Assembly: GCA_017430675.1 (NCBI GenBank)
Contig: JAFRMM010000050.1
Location: 1 to 44,179 of the forward strand
DNA from: Prevotella sp.
GTDB taxonomy: Bacteria > Bacteroidota > Bacteroidia > Bacteroidales > Bacteroidaceae
Reading direction: 5' to 3'
DNA length: 44,179 bases
In this document: in pieces, positions 8,043 to 17,554 of the stretch
Layout of the letters: every line of letters starts with the position of its first letter
Numbering within the stretch: the first letter of the stretch is position 1
The notes under the pieces: model-generated
What the model was told of the DNA's origin: nothing
Seen by the model: the letters and a program-made list of their open reading frames with translations, nothing else
The model's database searches: none
Position numbers and translations under genes: made by a program

Positions 8043-8109
8043 GTGTCCCACCTGTCTCATCTGTCCCTTTTCCGCAAAACGACAGGGACACATGGGACAG
8101 ATGGGACAC
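8043..8109. repeat. TGTCCC inverted repeat, long hairpin
   Basis: The left arm (8043-8067) and the reverse complement of the right arm (8085-8109) match at 22 of 25 positions. Each arm is made of repeated TGTCCCA(T)C-type units around a 17-base loop. A TCGCGCGCGA palindrome follows at 8133-8142. It resembles in construction the TGTACACCCT element at 37958-38244. No gene is seen in it. Confidence 0.75.
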
Positions 8110-8271
8110 TTGTTTTCGGGTTTAACCTACTATCGCGCGCGAAAGACACAACGGTGCCTGACCCCGCTGTGCTCCTCTGTGCTCGTAAACGGCTGAATAA
8201 TGGTCAAATATACACCAATTAAAAAATATTAAATAATCATGAAATCTGCAGATGGATTCAGGATTATTTCG

Positions 8272-8279
8272 TAACTTTG
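8272..8279 (+). promoter_or_regulatory. -7 box of the leucine-rich-repeat surface protein gene
   Basis: TAACTTTG about 72 bases before the ATG at 8352. No good -33 TTTG is visible. The implied leader is about 65 nt and AT-rich. Confidence 0.6.
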
Positions 8280-8351
8280 TGTTCGAAATGTGAAATTATG
8301 TCTTCTATTAATCATTTTTCAGTAAATTACTAATAATTAAATATTAACAAC

Positions 8352-11300
8352 ATGAAAAAAATTCTACTATCATTATTTGCCCTGCTAACCTGTATGGTTT
8401 CAGCGCAAGCCCAGACTTATTTTGAAAAGGATGGGTTACGGTATTATGTTTGGACTGAAGCCTGGGATGACAATCCAGGCGATGTGTATGTGGCCAAATA
8501 TTCAGATGAAATGAATGAATATACAGGTGACATCGACATTCCGGCTACAGTGACTTATACTAAGACCTATAATGTGATTGGCATACAATCGCAGGCATTC
8601 AAGGATTGTTCCGGCCTTACGTCCGTCACCATCCCCAATAGCGTGACGACAATCGAAGACAGAGCCTTCTATGGTTGTGAAAGCCTTGCGTCCATTACCA
8701 TCGGAGATGGCGTGACAAACATTAGTTGGGAGGTATTCAAGGGTTGTGAAAGCCTTACCTCCGTCACCATCCCCAACAGTGTGGAGTACATGAGTAATAA
8801 TGTTTTCGAGAAATGTAGTAACCTTTCCGAAGTGACATTAAGTAACAAACTGGAAACCATTGAGTATAGCACCTTCCAAAATTGCGAAAGCCTGACATCC
8901 ATTACGATCCCTAACAAAGTGACAGAGATCCGTGGAAGTGCTTTCTCTGGCTGCACCAGCCTGACATCCATCACTATTCCAAATAAAGTGACGACAATCG
9001 GTAGCAGTGCTTTCCAGGGCTGTAGTGAACTTACAGAAATTATATTAAGTGAGAAACTGAAAACCATTGAAAACAATGCTTTCTACAATTGCACCAGCCT
9101 TGCGTCCATCACCATTCCCGAAGGCGTGACAACGATTGGTTATAATGCCTTCTATGGTTGCACCAGCCTTGCGTCCGTTACCATCCCCAGTACCGTGACA
9201 AAAATCGGTGGTGATGAATCCTGGGAGGGAAGTGTCTTCCAAAATTGCACCAGCCTTGAGTCCATTACGATTCCCAGTAAGGTGAAAGCCATCAAGTACT
9301 GCACTTTTTCTGGTTGCACCAGTCTTGCATCCGTCACCATGTCCGAAGGTGTGACAACCATCGGTGAAAGTGCCTTCCAAAATTGTACCAGCCTTGAGTC
9401 CATTACGATCCCCGATGGTGTAACTACAATACAAAGATATGCTTTCCAAAATTGCACGGGCCTGACGTCCATCACCATCCCCAATAGTGTGAAGAAACTC
9501 GGTGATCTTGATGATTATAATAATGGTGGAGGGGTTTTTTCTGGTTGTAACAATCTTACCTCCGTTACATTAAGTAACCAACTGACAACGATTGAAAAGA
9601 ACACCTTTGACGGTTGCAAAAACCTTGCATCCGTCACCATCCCCAGCAGTGTAACAAAAATCAGTGACTGGGCTTTCCACGATTGTTTCGCTCTTACGTC
9701 TATCGAAATTCCCGATGGCGTGACAGAAATCGGTGAAAATGCCTTCTGGAATTGTAACAAACTTGAGTCCATTACTATCCCCGGTAATGTGGAAAAGATT
9801 GGAGAAAATGCTTTCCTTTATTGTGGTAGCCTAACACGGGTCACATCAGAAATAGAGACACCTTTTAAAGTGAACGCCTTTGATGGAGTTCTCGAGAACG
9901 CTGCACTTGTTGTTCCCAAGGACAAACGTGCTGACTATAAGGGCACGGAAGGATGGAACTTCAGCCTCATTTTCGAAGAGGGCGAGACTGTTTGCGACAG
10001 GGAGCTGACCGACGAGCAAGGAATAATATATACGCTGAATCAGGCAGACGACAATAGTTTATATTATACGGTGACGGGATATTCCGAAAATCTGAAGTCT
10101 GAGGTAGTTATTCCCGACGAACTCGGAGGCACTGCCGAACTCAAAGGTTTCCCAGTGACAACCATTCAAGGAAGTGTTTTCAATGACTGTAAGACCCTGA
10201 CGAAGGTCACCATCTCCAATAATGTCACAAGCATTGGTGATTGGGCTTTCCAAAGTTGTGGTAAACTTACCGACGTTATATTAAGTGACCAACTGACAAC
10301 CATTGGACGTGGGGTTTTCTATAATTGCTACAGCCTTACGTCCATCATTATCCCCAATAGCGTGACAACCATCGGTGAAGAGGCTTTCGCCGCTTGTAAT
10401 AAACTTGCCGACGTTCAATTAAGTAACCAGTTGACAACCATTGAACGGTCGGCTTTCAATGGTAGCGGCCTTACCTCCATCACCATCCCCAGCAGCGTAA
10501 CAACTATCGGAGAGTATGCTTTCGGAAATTGTTATAACGTAACGAAGGTTATATCTGAAATCATGGAGCCTAAGGAAGTGGATGCCTTTAACGGGTGGGA
10601 CTACAACGCTACACTTGTTGTTCCCGAGGGTTTAGTCGCTACCTATAAAAGCTTAAGTGGGTGGAATAATTTTGGCATGATTATTGAAGATGGCGAGACT
10701 GTCGCCGAAAGTGAGAAGACCGAGGAAGGAATCAAATACGCGCTGAGACAGGCAGAGGACAACAGCGTCTATTATGCCGCGACGGAAATTACCGACGCGG
10801 AGATGACGGAAATTGTCATTCCCACCGAACTCGACGGTTGCCCAGTAAAGGCCATTGAAGGATGGAACTTCTTCCAGAACTGTAAGTCCCTGACGAAGGT
10901 CACCATCCCCAGTAGTGTGACAGCAATCGATGGTAATCCCTTCTATAGTTGCATGAAGTTGGATGATGTGAATATTATTGTACTGGATTATGCTGCGTTC
11001 TGCAATAACCAAATTCTCGGTAAATTTGATAACCCCATTTGGGACGACAATAGTAATCAAAAATATTATACCATCCATCTTATAGACAGCGTTGGGAAAG
11101 AAATAACAGAATACATCGTTCCTGAAGGTGTAACAACCATCGGAGATAGGGCCTTCAAGAGTTGTAAAGGTCTTACGTCTATCACCATTCCCGAGGGTGT
11201 AACAGCGATCGGAGGCAATGCTTTTAATGATTGCACCAGTCTTGCATCCATTACTATCCCCAGTAGCGTGACAACAATCGGAAACTCTGCCTTCTCTGGT

Positions 11301-14300
11301 TGCTATGGCATCAATGAATTGAATGTTGTTGTAACTGACTATGCTGGGTTCTGCAATAGCCAGATTCTCAAAGCATTTGAGTACCCCACCATTAGTGGTT
11401 ATGACAACGAGAAGGGTGAATGGGTATATAGTCGTTACACCATTCATCTTAAAGACAGCGTTGGGTATGAAATATCAGAATACATCATTCCTGATGGTGT
11501 AACAACCATAGGAGAAGCGACCTTCAGGGGGTGCGTAGGCCTCACGTCCATCACCATCCCTAATAGCATGACAAGCATCGGCAAAGAAGCCTTCAAGGGC
11601 TGTAGTAACCTTGCCTCCGTTAAAATGGGTAAGAAGGTCAGCATCACCAGTATTGGTGACTACGCCTTCTACGACTGCGCCAGTCTGTCTTCCATTACAC
11701 TGCCAAAGAAACTGGAAAGCATTGGTAATTATGCTTTTAGTGGTGATGATATTTGGAAATACTCTGGAGATAAGTATCTCCCCGTTGTTCCCCTCACTTC
11801 CATCACTATTCCTGGCAGCGTGAAGACCATTGGTAATAGCGCTTTCCGTGCTTGTCGCGACCTTGCCTTGGTCAATTTTGAAAACGTTGAAGAAGGCGAA
11901 GAAGGCGGTTTGACCAGCATCGGAGATGAGGCTTTCTGGGGCTGTGCCTTAACTTCCGTTACCCTTCCCAATACTGTGACAACTATCGGGAGCAAAGCTT
12001 TTGAGTATAACGACAAACTCACAACTGCTATTCTGGGGGATGCTCTTACAGAAATCAAGGATGAAACGTTCCAATACTGTGGTGCCCTTGCCTCTGTCAC
12101 GATCCCTGACGGTGTGACCAGTATTGGGAAGCAAGCATTCAGCGGATGTTGGAGCCTCACGTCCGTCAGAATCCCTAAATCTCTGACTACAATGGGCGAG
12201 AACGCATTCCAATCTTGTCAACTGAAATCCATCGAACTTCCTGACCCGTTCACAGACATTCCTGCTAATCTTTTCCAGTCTAATGACTTCGAGTATATCA
12301 AGTTAGGCAAAAACGTGAAGAGCATCGGTAAGAATGCTTTTGGCAGCAAAGTTGAGGGTGAGGAAACGCAGGTGGTGATAGAGATCGGCACATCGACTCC
12401 TCCCACTATTGCCAGTGACGCATTCCCGAATCTGATTAAGGAAGATGGGCCGGGACTGGGTGCCATCAACGTGATTGTTCCTGATGCTGCGGCTGAAACA
12501 GCCTACAAGAAGGCTGCAACATGGAAGGATATGTCATACGCCAATATGGAAACCGTTGTCGAGGTGACGGTTAACAAAGCGGGCGACCTGGACTACGATT
12601 TGATTATTGATTGCGGTGTTACGCCTTCCAAGGTGGTAAGCCTGAAAGTCAAGGGTGCCATCAACGCAGATGACTTCAATCAGATGCGGACAAATATGAA
12701 GTCACTCCTCAGTCTTGACCTCTCCGAATGCGACATCACGGAGATTCCTGAGGGTGCCATGCAAGGTAAGACCCAGTTGCAGGAACTTACCCTACCGACT
12801 AAACTCCAGACCATCGGTAATTACGCCTTCCAGGGCTGCCCCTATCTCACAGGCAAGTTGGACCTGCCAGCAGGTGTCACTTCGATCGGTGATGGTGCAT
12901 TCGAAGGCACTGACTACACATCGGTCAATCTGCCAAGCAAACTCCAGAGCATCGGCAGTCGTGCCTTCTACAACCTGCCCATTAAGCAGAAGATCAATCT
13001 CCCCGATGCATTGACAAAGATTGGTGATGAAGCATTCGCCGAGACACAGATTTATGGCGTTGCCGATATGCCAAATAGCGTCACATACCTCGGTAGTGGT
13101 GCATTCAGAAACACGCAAATCGAAGATATGTTCCTCCCCGAAGACAATGTCACGTCAGTAAGTCGGGGACTGTTCCAGGGATGTTCTAAACTTGATGTCA
13201 TCGGTATCCCCAAGAACTTCACCGAAGTATCCGCCTTTGCCTTTGACGGATGTACTAACCTGTCGTACGTGCGCATGTCGCCCAATCTTACCACGATAGG
13301 GGAATATGCCTTCCAGAATACTAAGGTGGAATTCATCAAGGTGCCCTCGAAGGTGGAAATCCTCACAGATGGTGTGTTCAAGAACTGTAAGAGCCTTGAA
13401 TCACTGGCTCTGCCAGCCAATCTGAATACGGTGGGGGCTGAAGCCATGAGAGGCTGTAGCGGTCTGCGCAACCTCAGCGTGGAGGCCATCACGCCACCTA
13501 CCGTTGAAAAGAACTCCATGATTGGTGTCAACACAGACTTGTGTCTCATCTCCATACCTACAGAGTCCTACAAGGCGTATGTGGTAGCAGAATACTGGGG
13601 ACAGTTCGTGCAGATGCGTAACGATATTGCCGTGGAGACTGAGGGTAACGGTGAGATTGCCTTCGAAAGCGTAGATGAGGAAGATGATGGCGTATCGGAT
13701 GCAAGGGCTATGGCTCGTGTACAACGCTACGTTGCCGCACGAGCACGTGCCAAGACACGTGGTGCCGGAGAAGAAGAGGAAGAACTGGATATGACCTTCG
13801 CTAACAACGGTTCGTCTGTCTATATCCCCAAGAATGGCAAGGTGCGCTTCTACATCATCCCTGCCGAAGCAGAAACTCTGCAGTCGGCTACCCTCGATGG
13901 CGTAGATATCACAAACGATATCAAGGACGGTGTCTATACGGCAACGGCAGACAAGAAGGATGCCAAACTGGTTGTCAAATTCTCTGGTGTAGCACCAAAC
14001 GCTACTGAACCTATCACGATTGGTAAGAACGGTAAGACCACCTATTGCGGTGACAAGTCATTAGACTTCAGCGGATTTGAGGATGTCAAGGCCTTTATAG
14101 CCACTGGCTTCGACAAGAACGAAGAGATCATCTGGATGACCCGTGTGAAAGACGTGCCTGCTGGCGTGCCCGTCATGATCAAGGGTACGGCCAACGAGAC
14201 CTACCATGTCCCTGTGACTGAGGGCGGTACCTCGTATTATAAGAATATGTTCGTGGGCAATACCACTGGTGAGAGCATGTCCATCGGCGAGACCTCCGAG

Positions 14301-15104
14301 GACGGCCAGTACGTGAACTACTACATGAGCGGCGGACTGTTCAAGAAAGTGAATGGTTTCGCAAATATCGGTAACAACAAGTGCTACCTGCAGTTGCCCG
14401 CCACGTTCGAGGCTGAGACCACAGGCGAGGGTCTGCAGGTGAAGATCGCTGCCTCTGGCAAGTCATCATTCGCAGCACCATACGATCTCGACTTCACAGA
14501 CCTGGGCGACGACCTGAAGGCCTTCACGGCTACAGGCTTTGACAAGAGCACGAACACCATCTGGCTGACTCGCGTGAAGAAGGTGCAGAAAGGTGAGGGC
14601 CTGATGCTGAAGGGCACAGGCGGTGAAACCTACACGATACCTTCGACGGGCATCCAGGCTTCTTATGAGAACATGATCGTGGGCAACATCAGTGGCGGAG
14701 ACCTGATCATCAATGAGACATCTGACGATGGCACCCTGACGAACTTCTATCTGAAGGGTGGTACTTACATGAGCGTGAAAGTCACTGCTACGATTGGTAA
14801 CAACAAGAGTTATCTGGAACTGCCGACCTTCATGCTGGCTGGTGCTGGCGCACGCAGCGAGACTGCCGACGATGCCCAGACCGCCTATGACTTCGTAGAA
14901 ATGGAGACTGAGTCCATGCCGATTATCTTCGGCAGCATTGGCGACGGCGACGGTGAAACGACTGGCATCGTTTCAATGGATAATGGACAATGGATAATGG
15001 ACAATGCCTCCGACGAGTGGTACACCCTCAACGGCCAGCGCATCAGCAAGCCTACGAAGAAGGGTCTCTACATCCACAACGGAAAGAAGGTCGTGATTAA
15101 GTAG
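8352..15104 (+). CDS. Giant secreted BspA-like leucine-rich-repeat protein (2250 aa)
   Basis: The signal peptide is about residues 1-21 (MKKILLSLFALLTCMVSAQA). Then come dozens of about 23-residue treponemal/BspA-type repeats of the form LTSITIPxxVTTIGxxAFxxC to near residue 1770, interrupted by non-repeat linkers (around 515-600, 755-830 and 1390-1440). A charged Arg/Glu-rich stretch (about 1785-1820: RAMARVQRYVAARARAKTRG, then EEEEE) precedes a tandem pair of about 130-residue domains (roughly 1888-2020 and 2030-2155) that share FDK..IWxTRVKxV and IGNNKxYLxLP. The end is WYTLNGQRISKPTKKGLYI plus a basic KKVVIK tail, resembling C-terminal sorting modules of secreted Prevotella proteins. The family binds host or bacterial surfaces; the ligand here is unknown. 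It stands alone, with its own promoter and terminator. Confidence 0.92.
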   Translation: MKKILLSLFALLTCMVSAQAQTYFEKDGLRYYVWTEAWDDNPGDVYVAKYSDEMNEYTGDIDIPATVTYTKTYNVIGIQSQAFKDCSGLTSVTIPNSVTTIEDRAFYGCESLASITIGDGVTNISWEVFKGCESLTSVTIPNSVEYMSNNVFEKCSNLSEVTLSNKLETIEYSTFQNCESLTSITIPNKVTEIRGSAFSGCTSLTSITIPNKVTTIGSSAFQGCSELTEIILSEKLKTIENNAFYNCTSLASITIPEGVTTIGYNAFYGCTSLASVTIPSTVTKIGGDESWEGSVFQNCTSLESITIPSKVKAIKYCTFSGCTSLASVTMSEGVTTIGESAFQNCTSLESITIPDGVTTIQRYAFQNCTGLTSITIPNSVKKLGDLDDYNNGGGVFSGCNNLTSVTLSNQLTTIEKNTFDGCKNLASVTIPSSVTKISDWAFHDCFALTSIEIPDGVTEIGENAFWNCNKLESITIPGNVEKIGENAFLYCGSLTRVTSEIETPFKVNAFDGVLENAALVVPKDKRADYKGTEGWNFSLIFEEGETVCDRELTDEQGIIYTLNQADDNSLYYTVTGYSENLKSEVVIPDELGGTAELKGFPVTTIQGSVFNDCKTLTKVTISNNVTSIGDWAFQSCGKLTDVILSDQLTTIGRGVFYNCYSLTSIIIPNSVTTIGEEAFAACNKLADVQLSNQLTTIERSAFNGSGLTSITIPSSVTTIGEYAFGNCYNVTKVISEIMEPKEVDAFNGWDYNATLVVPEGLVATYKSLSGWNNFGMIIEDGETVAESEKTEEGIKYALRQAEDNSVYYAATEITDAEMTEIVIPTELDGCPVKAIEGWNFFQNCKSLTKVTIPSSVTAIDGNPFYSCMKLDDVNIIVLDYAAFCNNQILGKFDNPIWDDNSNQKYYTIHLIDSVGKEITEYIVPEGVTTIGDRAFKSCKGLTSITIPEGVTAIGGNAFNDCTSLASITIPSSVTTIGNSAFSGCYGINELNVVVTDYAGFCNSQILKAFEYPTISGYDNEKGEWVYSRYTIHLKDSVGYEISEYIIPDGVTTIGEATFRGCVGLTSITIPNSMTSIGKEAFKGCSNLASVKMGKKVSITSIGDYAFYDCASLSSITLPKKLESIGNYAFSGDDIWKYSGDKYLPVVPLTSITIPGSVKTIGNSAFRACRDLALVNFENVEEGEEGGLTSIGDEAFWGCALTSVTLPNTVTTIGSKAFEYNDKLTTAILGDALTEIKDETFQYCGALASVTIPDGVTSIGKQAFSGCWSLTSVRIPKSLTTMGENAFQSCQLKSIELPDPFTDIPANLFQSNDFEYIKLGKNVKSIGKNAFGSKVEGEETQVVIEIGTSTPPTIASDAFPNLIKEDGPGLGAINVIVPDAAAETAYKKAATWKDMSYANMETVVEVTVNKAGDLDYDLIIDCGVTPSKVVSLKVKGAINADDFNQMRTNMKSLLSLDLSECDITEIPEGAMQGKTQLQELTLPTKLQTIGNYAFQGCPYLTGKLDLPAGVTSIGDGAFEGTDYTSVNLPSKLQSIGSRAFYNLPIKQKINLPDALTKIGDEAFAETQIYGVADMPNSVTYLGSGAFRNTQIEDMFLPEDNVTSVSRGLFQGCSKLDVIGIPKNFTEVSAFAFDGCTNLSYVRMSPNLTTIGEYAFQNTKVEFIKVPSKVEILTDGVFKNCKSLESLALPANLNTVGAEAMRGCSGLRNLSVEAITPPTVEKNSMIGVNTDLCLISIPTESYKAYVVAEYWGQFVQMRNDIAVETEGNGEIAFESVDEEDDGVSDARAMARVQRYVAARARAKTRGAGEEEEELDMTFANNGSSVYIPKNGKVRFYIIPAEAETLQSATLDGVDITNDIKDGVYTATADKKDAKLVVKFSGVAPNATEPITIGKNGKTTYCGDKSLDFSGFEDVKAFIATGFDKNEEIIWMTRVKDVPAGVPVMIKGTANETYHVPVTEGGTSYYKNMFVGNTTGESMSIGETSEDGQYVNYYMSGGLFKKVNGFANIGNNKCYLQLPATFEAETTGEGLQVKIAASGKSSFAAPYDLDFTDLGDDLKAFTATGFDKSTNTIWLTRVKKVQKGEGLMLKGTGGETYTIPSTGIQASYENMIVGNISGGDLIINETSDDGTLTNFYLKGGTYMSVKVTATIGNNKSYLELPTFMLAGAGARSETADDAQTAYDFVEMETESMPIIFGSIGDGDGETTGIVSMDNGQWIMDNASDEWYTLNGQRISKPTKKGLYIHNGKKVVIK
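14975..15006 (+). repeat. 14-bp tandem repeat inside the LRR gene
   Basis: Two perfect copies of AATGGATAATGGAC (14975-14988, 14989-15002) are followed by AATG. The unit is not a multiple of three, yet the frame stays open and encodes MDNGQWIMDN just before the C-terminal module. It is related in sequence to the intergenic repeat at 6118-6137. Confidence 0.8.
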
Positions 15105-15126
15105 ATCTAAACTCTTGATTTTAACA

Positions 15127-15166
15127 GATGAGGGCACTTCAGACTGAAGGCCCTCATTTGTTTTTT
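15127..15166 (+). terminator. Terminator of the LRR surface protein gene
   Basis: ATGAGGGC (15128-15135) and an inner CTTCA pair with TGAAG and GCCCTCAT. The T-rich TTTGTTTTTTG follows immediately (15157-15167). Confidence 0.85.
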
Positions 15167-15197
15167 GTAGGAATTATGCAAGGTTTTAGTGTTTTCT

Positions 15198-15229
15198 TTT
15201 GGTATATTCACTAAAATTGCATAATTTTG
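15198..15229 (+). promoter_or_regulatory. Promoter of the korA-korB operon
   Basis: TTTG (15198-15201), a 20-base spacer, then TAATTTTG (15222-15229). The -7 box covers a TTG at 15227 that extends the frame, so the start is placed at the ATG at 15269 downstream. Confidence 0.7.
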
Positions 15230-15268
15230 CAGCCGTTTAAGAGAAAGTTAGTAATAAACAAATATATT

Positions 15269-17116
15269 ATGGCTGAAAAATTAGAAGTGAAAGAACTGGA
15301 TCAGGTGGTGGTCCGCTTCTCGGGTGACTCCGGCGACGGCATGCAGTTGGCCGGGAACATCTTCTCAACGGTCAGTGCCACCGTTGGTAACGGCATCTCT
15401 ACATTCCCCGACTATCCCGCAGACATCCGCGCCCCGCAAGGTTCGCTGACCGGCGTCTCCGGCTTCCAGGTACACATCGGCGCCGGTAAGGTCTATACCC
15501 CTGGCGACAAGTGCGACGTGCTGGTGGCGATGAACGCTGCCGCCCTGAAGACTCAGTACCGCTACGCCAAACCTCAGGCCACGATCATCATCGATACGGA
15601 CTCGTTTGGTCCGAAGGATCTGGAGAAGGCACAGTTCAAGACCGAGGACTATCTCGGCGAGATGGGCATCGACCCCGACCGCGTGATCCAGTGCCCCCTC
15701 ACCACGATGGTAAAGGACTGCCTGAAGGACTCGGGCATGGACAACAAGGCCATGCTGAAGTGCCGTAACATGTTCGCCCTCGGCCTTGTGTGCTGGCTCT
15801 TCGACCGTGACCTGAACCTCGTGGCCAACTTCCTGAAGGACAAGTTCGCCAAGAAGCCCGCCATCGCCGAGAATAACATCAAGGTGGTACAGGCTGGCTA
15901 CGACTACGGACACAACACCCACTCCTCAGCCGTCAATGTCTATCGCATCGAGACCAAGGAGAAGGTGCCCGGACGCTATATGGACATCACCGGTAACAAG
16001 GCGACGGCCTACGGTTTCATCGCCGCTGCCGAGAAAGCAGGACACCGTCTGTATCTCGGTTCCTACCCCATCACCCCTGCCACCGACGTGCTCCACGAAC
16101 TGTCGAAGCACAAGTCTTGCGGTGTGATCACCGTGCAGTGCGAGGACGAGATCGCTGGCTGCTCCTCGGCCTTAGGTGCCTCGTTCGCCGGTGCCTTAGG
16201 AATCACATCCACCTCCGGCCCCGGCATCTGCCTGAAGAGCGAGGCCATGAACCTGGCCGTCATCATGGAGTTGCCGCTGGTGGTGCTCGACGTACAGCGC
16301 GGCGGTCCTGCCACGGGTCTGCCCACGAAGTCGGAACAGACCGATCTGCTGCAGGTGCTCTTCGGCCGTAACGGGGAGAGCCCCATGCCCGTGATGGCAG
16401 CGCTGAGTCCTGCCGACTGCTTCGACGCCGCCTATCAGGCCAGTAAGATCGCCCTGGAGCACATGACACCCGTCGTGCTGCTCACCGATGCCTATATCGC
16501 CAACGGCTCTGGTGCCTTCAAACTGCCTGAGATGGCTAAACTCGACGCCATCAACCCGCCTTACGTCCCCGAGGAACTGAAGGGCAAATGGACACCCTAC
16601 ATGCGTGCCGAGAACGGCACCCGCTACTGGGCCGTGCCTGGCCGCGAGGGCTTCACCCATATCCTCGGTGGTCTGGAGAAGGACAATGAGACGGGTGCCA
16701 TCTCCACCAATCCTGAGAACCACGACCTGATGACCCGTCTGCGCCAGCAGAAGATCGCCAATATCCAGGTGCCCGACCTCGAAGTGATCGGCGATACCGA
16801 CGATGCCGACCTGCTCATCGTGGGCTTCGGCTCTACCTACGGCCACCTGCACTCTGCCATGGACGAACTCCGTGCGAAGGGCTACAAGGTGGCACAGGCA
16901 CAGTTCAAGTACCTGAACCCGCTGCCGAAGAACACGGCTGCCGTGCTCTCTAAATATAAAAAGGTGGTGGTGGCCGAGCAGAACATGGGCCAACTTGCCG
17001 CCTACCTGCGCATGAAGGTCGATAACTTCGTGCCCTACCAGTTCAACCAGGTCAAGGGCCAGCCCTTCGTGGTCGAAGAACTCGTCAATGCGTTTACAGA
17101 GATCTTAAACAAATAA
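15269..17116 (+). CDS. korA: 2-oxoacid:ferredoxin oxidoreductase, fused gamma-alpha subunit
   Basis: A 615-residue cytoplasmic protein starting MAEKLEVKELDQ. Residues about 10-200 are the gamma domain with GDSGDGMQLAGN (from residue 19), FPDYPADIRAPQG and a VAMNAAAL segment. From about 230 comes the alpha (pyrimidine-binding) domain with GSYPITPATDVLHELS, VQCEDEIAGCSSALGASFAG, TSTSGPGICLKSEAMNLA and DVQRGGPATGLPTKSEQTDL. The gamma-alpha fusion, partnered by a TPP-binding beta subunit, is the arrangement of 2-oxoglutarate:ferredoxin oxidoreductase in Bacteroidales (2-oxoglutarate + CoA + oxidised ferredoxin to succinyl-CoA + CO2). Exact substrate preference is inferred. The operon continues to korB but is interrupted by an inserted GxxExxY cassette seven bases after this stop. 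Confidence 0.93.
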   Translation: MAEKLEVKELDQVVVRFSGDSGDGMQLAGNIFSTVSATVGNGISTFPDYPADIRAPQGSLTGVSGFQVHIGAGKVYTPGDKCDVLVAMNAAALKTQYRYAKPQATIIIDTDSFGPKDLEKAQFKTEDYLGEMGIDPDRVIQCPLTTMVKDCLKDSGMDNKAMLKCRNMFALGLVCWLFDRDLNLVANFLKDKFAKKPAIAENNIKVVQAGYDYGHNTHSSAVNVYRIETKEKVPGRYMDITGNKATAYGFIAAAEKAGHRLYLGSYPITPATDVLHELSKHKSCGVITVQCEDEIAGCSSALGASFAGALGITSTSGPGICLKSEAMNLAVIMELPLVVLDVQRGGPATGLPTKSEQTDLLQVLFGRNGESPMPVMAALSPADCFDAAYQASKIALEHMTPVVLLTDAYIANGSGAFKLPEMAKLDAINPPYVPEELKGKWTPYMRAENGTRYWAVPGREGFTHILGGLEKDNETGAISTNPENHDLMTRLRQQKIANIQVPDLEVIGDTDDADLLIVGFGSTYGHLHSAMDELRAKGYKVAQAQFKYLNPLPKNTAAVLSKYKKVVVAEQNMGQLAAYLRMKVDNFVPYQFNQVKGQPFVVEELVNAFTEILNK

Positions 17117-17122
17117 TTAACG

Positions 17123-17152
17123 ACTACGAATTTTACGAATTAAACGAATTAT
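17123..17152 (+). repeat. Left terminal inverted repeat of the GxxExxY cassette
   Basis: Reads ACTACGAATT, then TTACGAATTA, then AACGAATTAT, giving CGAATT at 17127, 17136 and 17145. The copy at 17555-17584 is its inverted partner. Confidence 0.85.
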
Positions 17153-17155
17153 CAA

Positions 17156-17554
17156 ATGGCAGAGTTGAACCATAAGACGAATCTGACATTCCCAGAAGAA
17201 TCACATAAGATTATCGGGGCAGCAATGGCTGTTCACAGGTATTTTGGTTGTGGGTTTTCTGAAAAGGTCTATCAGGACGCACTTGAGGTTGAATTCAAGA
17301 ATCAAGGAATACCATATCAGAGGGAAGTGCAATTACAGGCTGTTTATGATGGCATATCTTTGTCTTCTACCTTTATTCCTGACTTCATTTGCTATGATAA
17401 GATAATCGTAGAGTTGAAAGCAGTCAAGGAACTTGAAGATATACATCGTTCTCAGGCAATCAATTACGCAAAAGTATCAGAATGCCCTCTGGCAATTCTA
17501 ATTAATTTTGGAGAATATTCACTAAAATTTGAACGTTTTCCTAACCACAAATAA
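17156..17554 (+). CDS. GxxExxY protein, PD-(D/E)XK nuclease-like
   Basis: A 132-residue protein with the family-defining G33-F-S-E36-K-V-Y39 motif. A nuclease-type core follows: D76 in FIPDFICYD, then E86-L-K88 in IIVELKAV, with Q100 and Y104 in a QAINYAK helix. This matches the PDDEXK_3/GxxExxY family, widespread in Bacteroidetes and of unknown biological role. Nuclease activity is inferred from the fold. The gene sits between korA and korB, inside a 30-bp inverted repeat pair that starts directly after its stop codon, and has no promoter of its own that I can see; it is probably read from the korA promoter. Its codon choice (AAT, GAA, TTT, ATA) is far more AT-rich than that of either neighbour, pointing to recent acquisition. 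Confidence 0.88.
   Translation: MAELNHKTNLTFPEESHKIIGAAMAVHRYFGCGFSEKVYQDALEVEFKNQGIPYQREVQLQAVYDGISLSSTFIPDFICYDKIIVELKAVKELEDIHRSQAINYAKVSECPLAILINFGEYSLKFERFPNHK

Noticed and set aside
8600..13450. Regular short DNA repeats resembling a CRISPR or satellite array
   Set aside because: The repetition is of degenerate codons for about 23-residue leucine-rich repeats in one open frame; there are no identical repeats with unique spacers and no cas genes.
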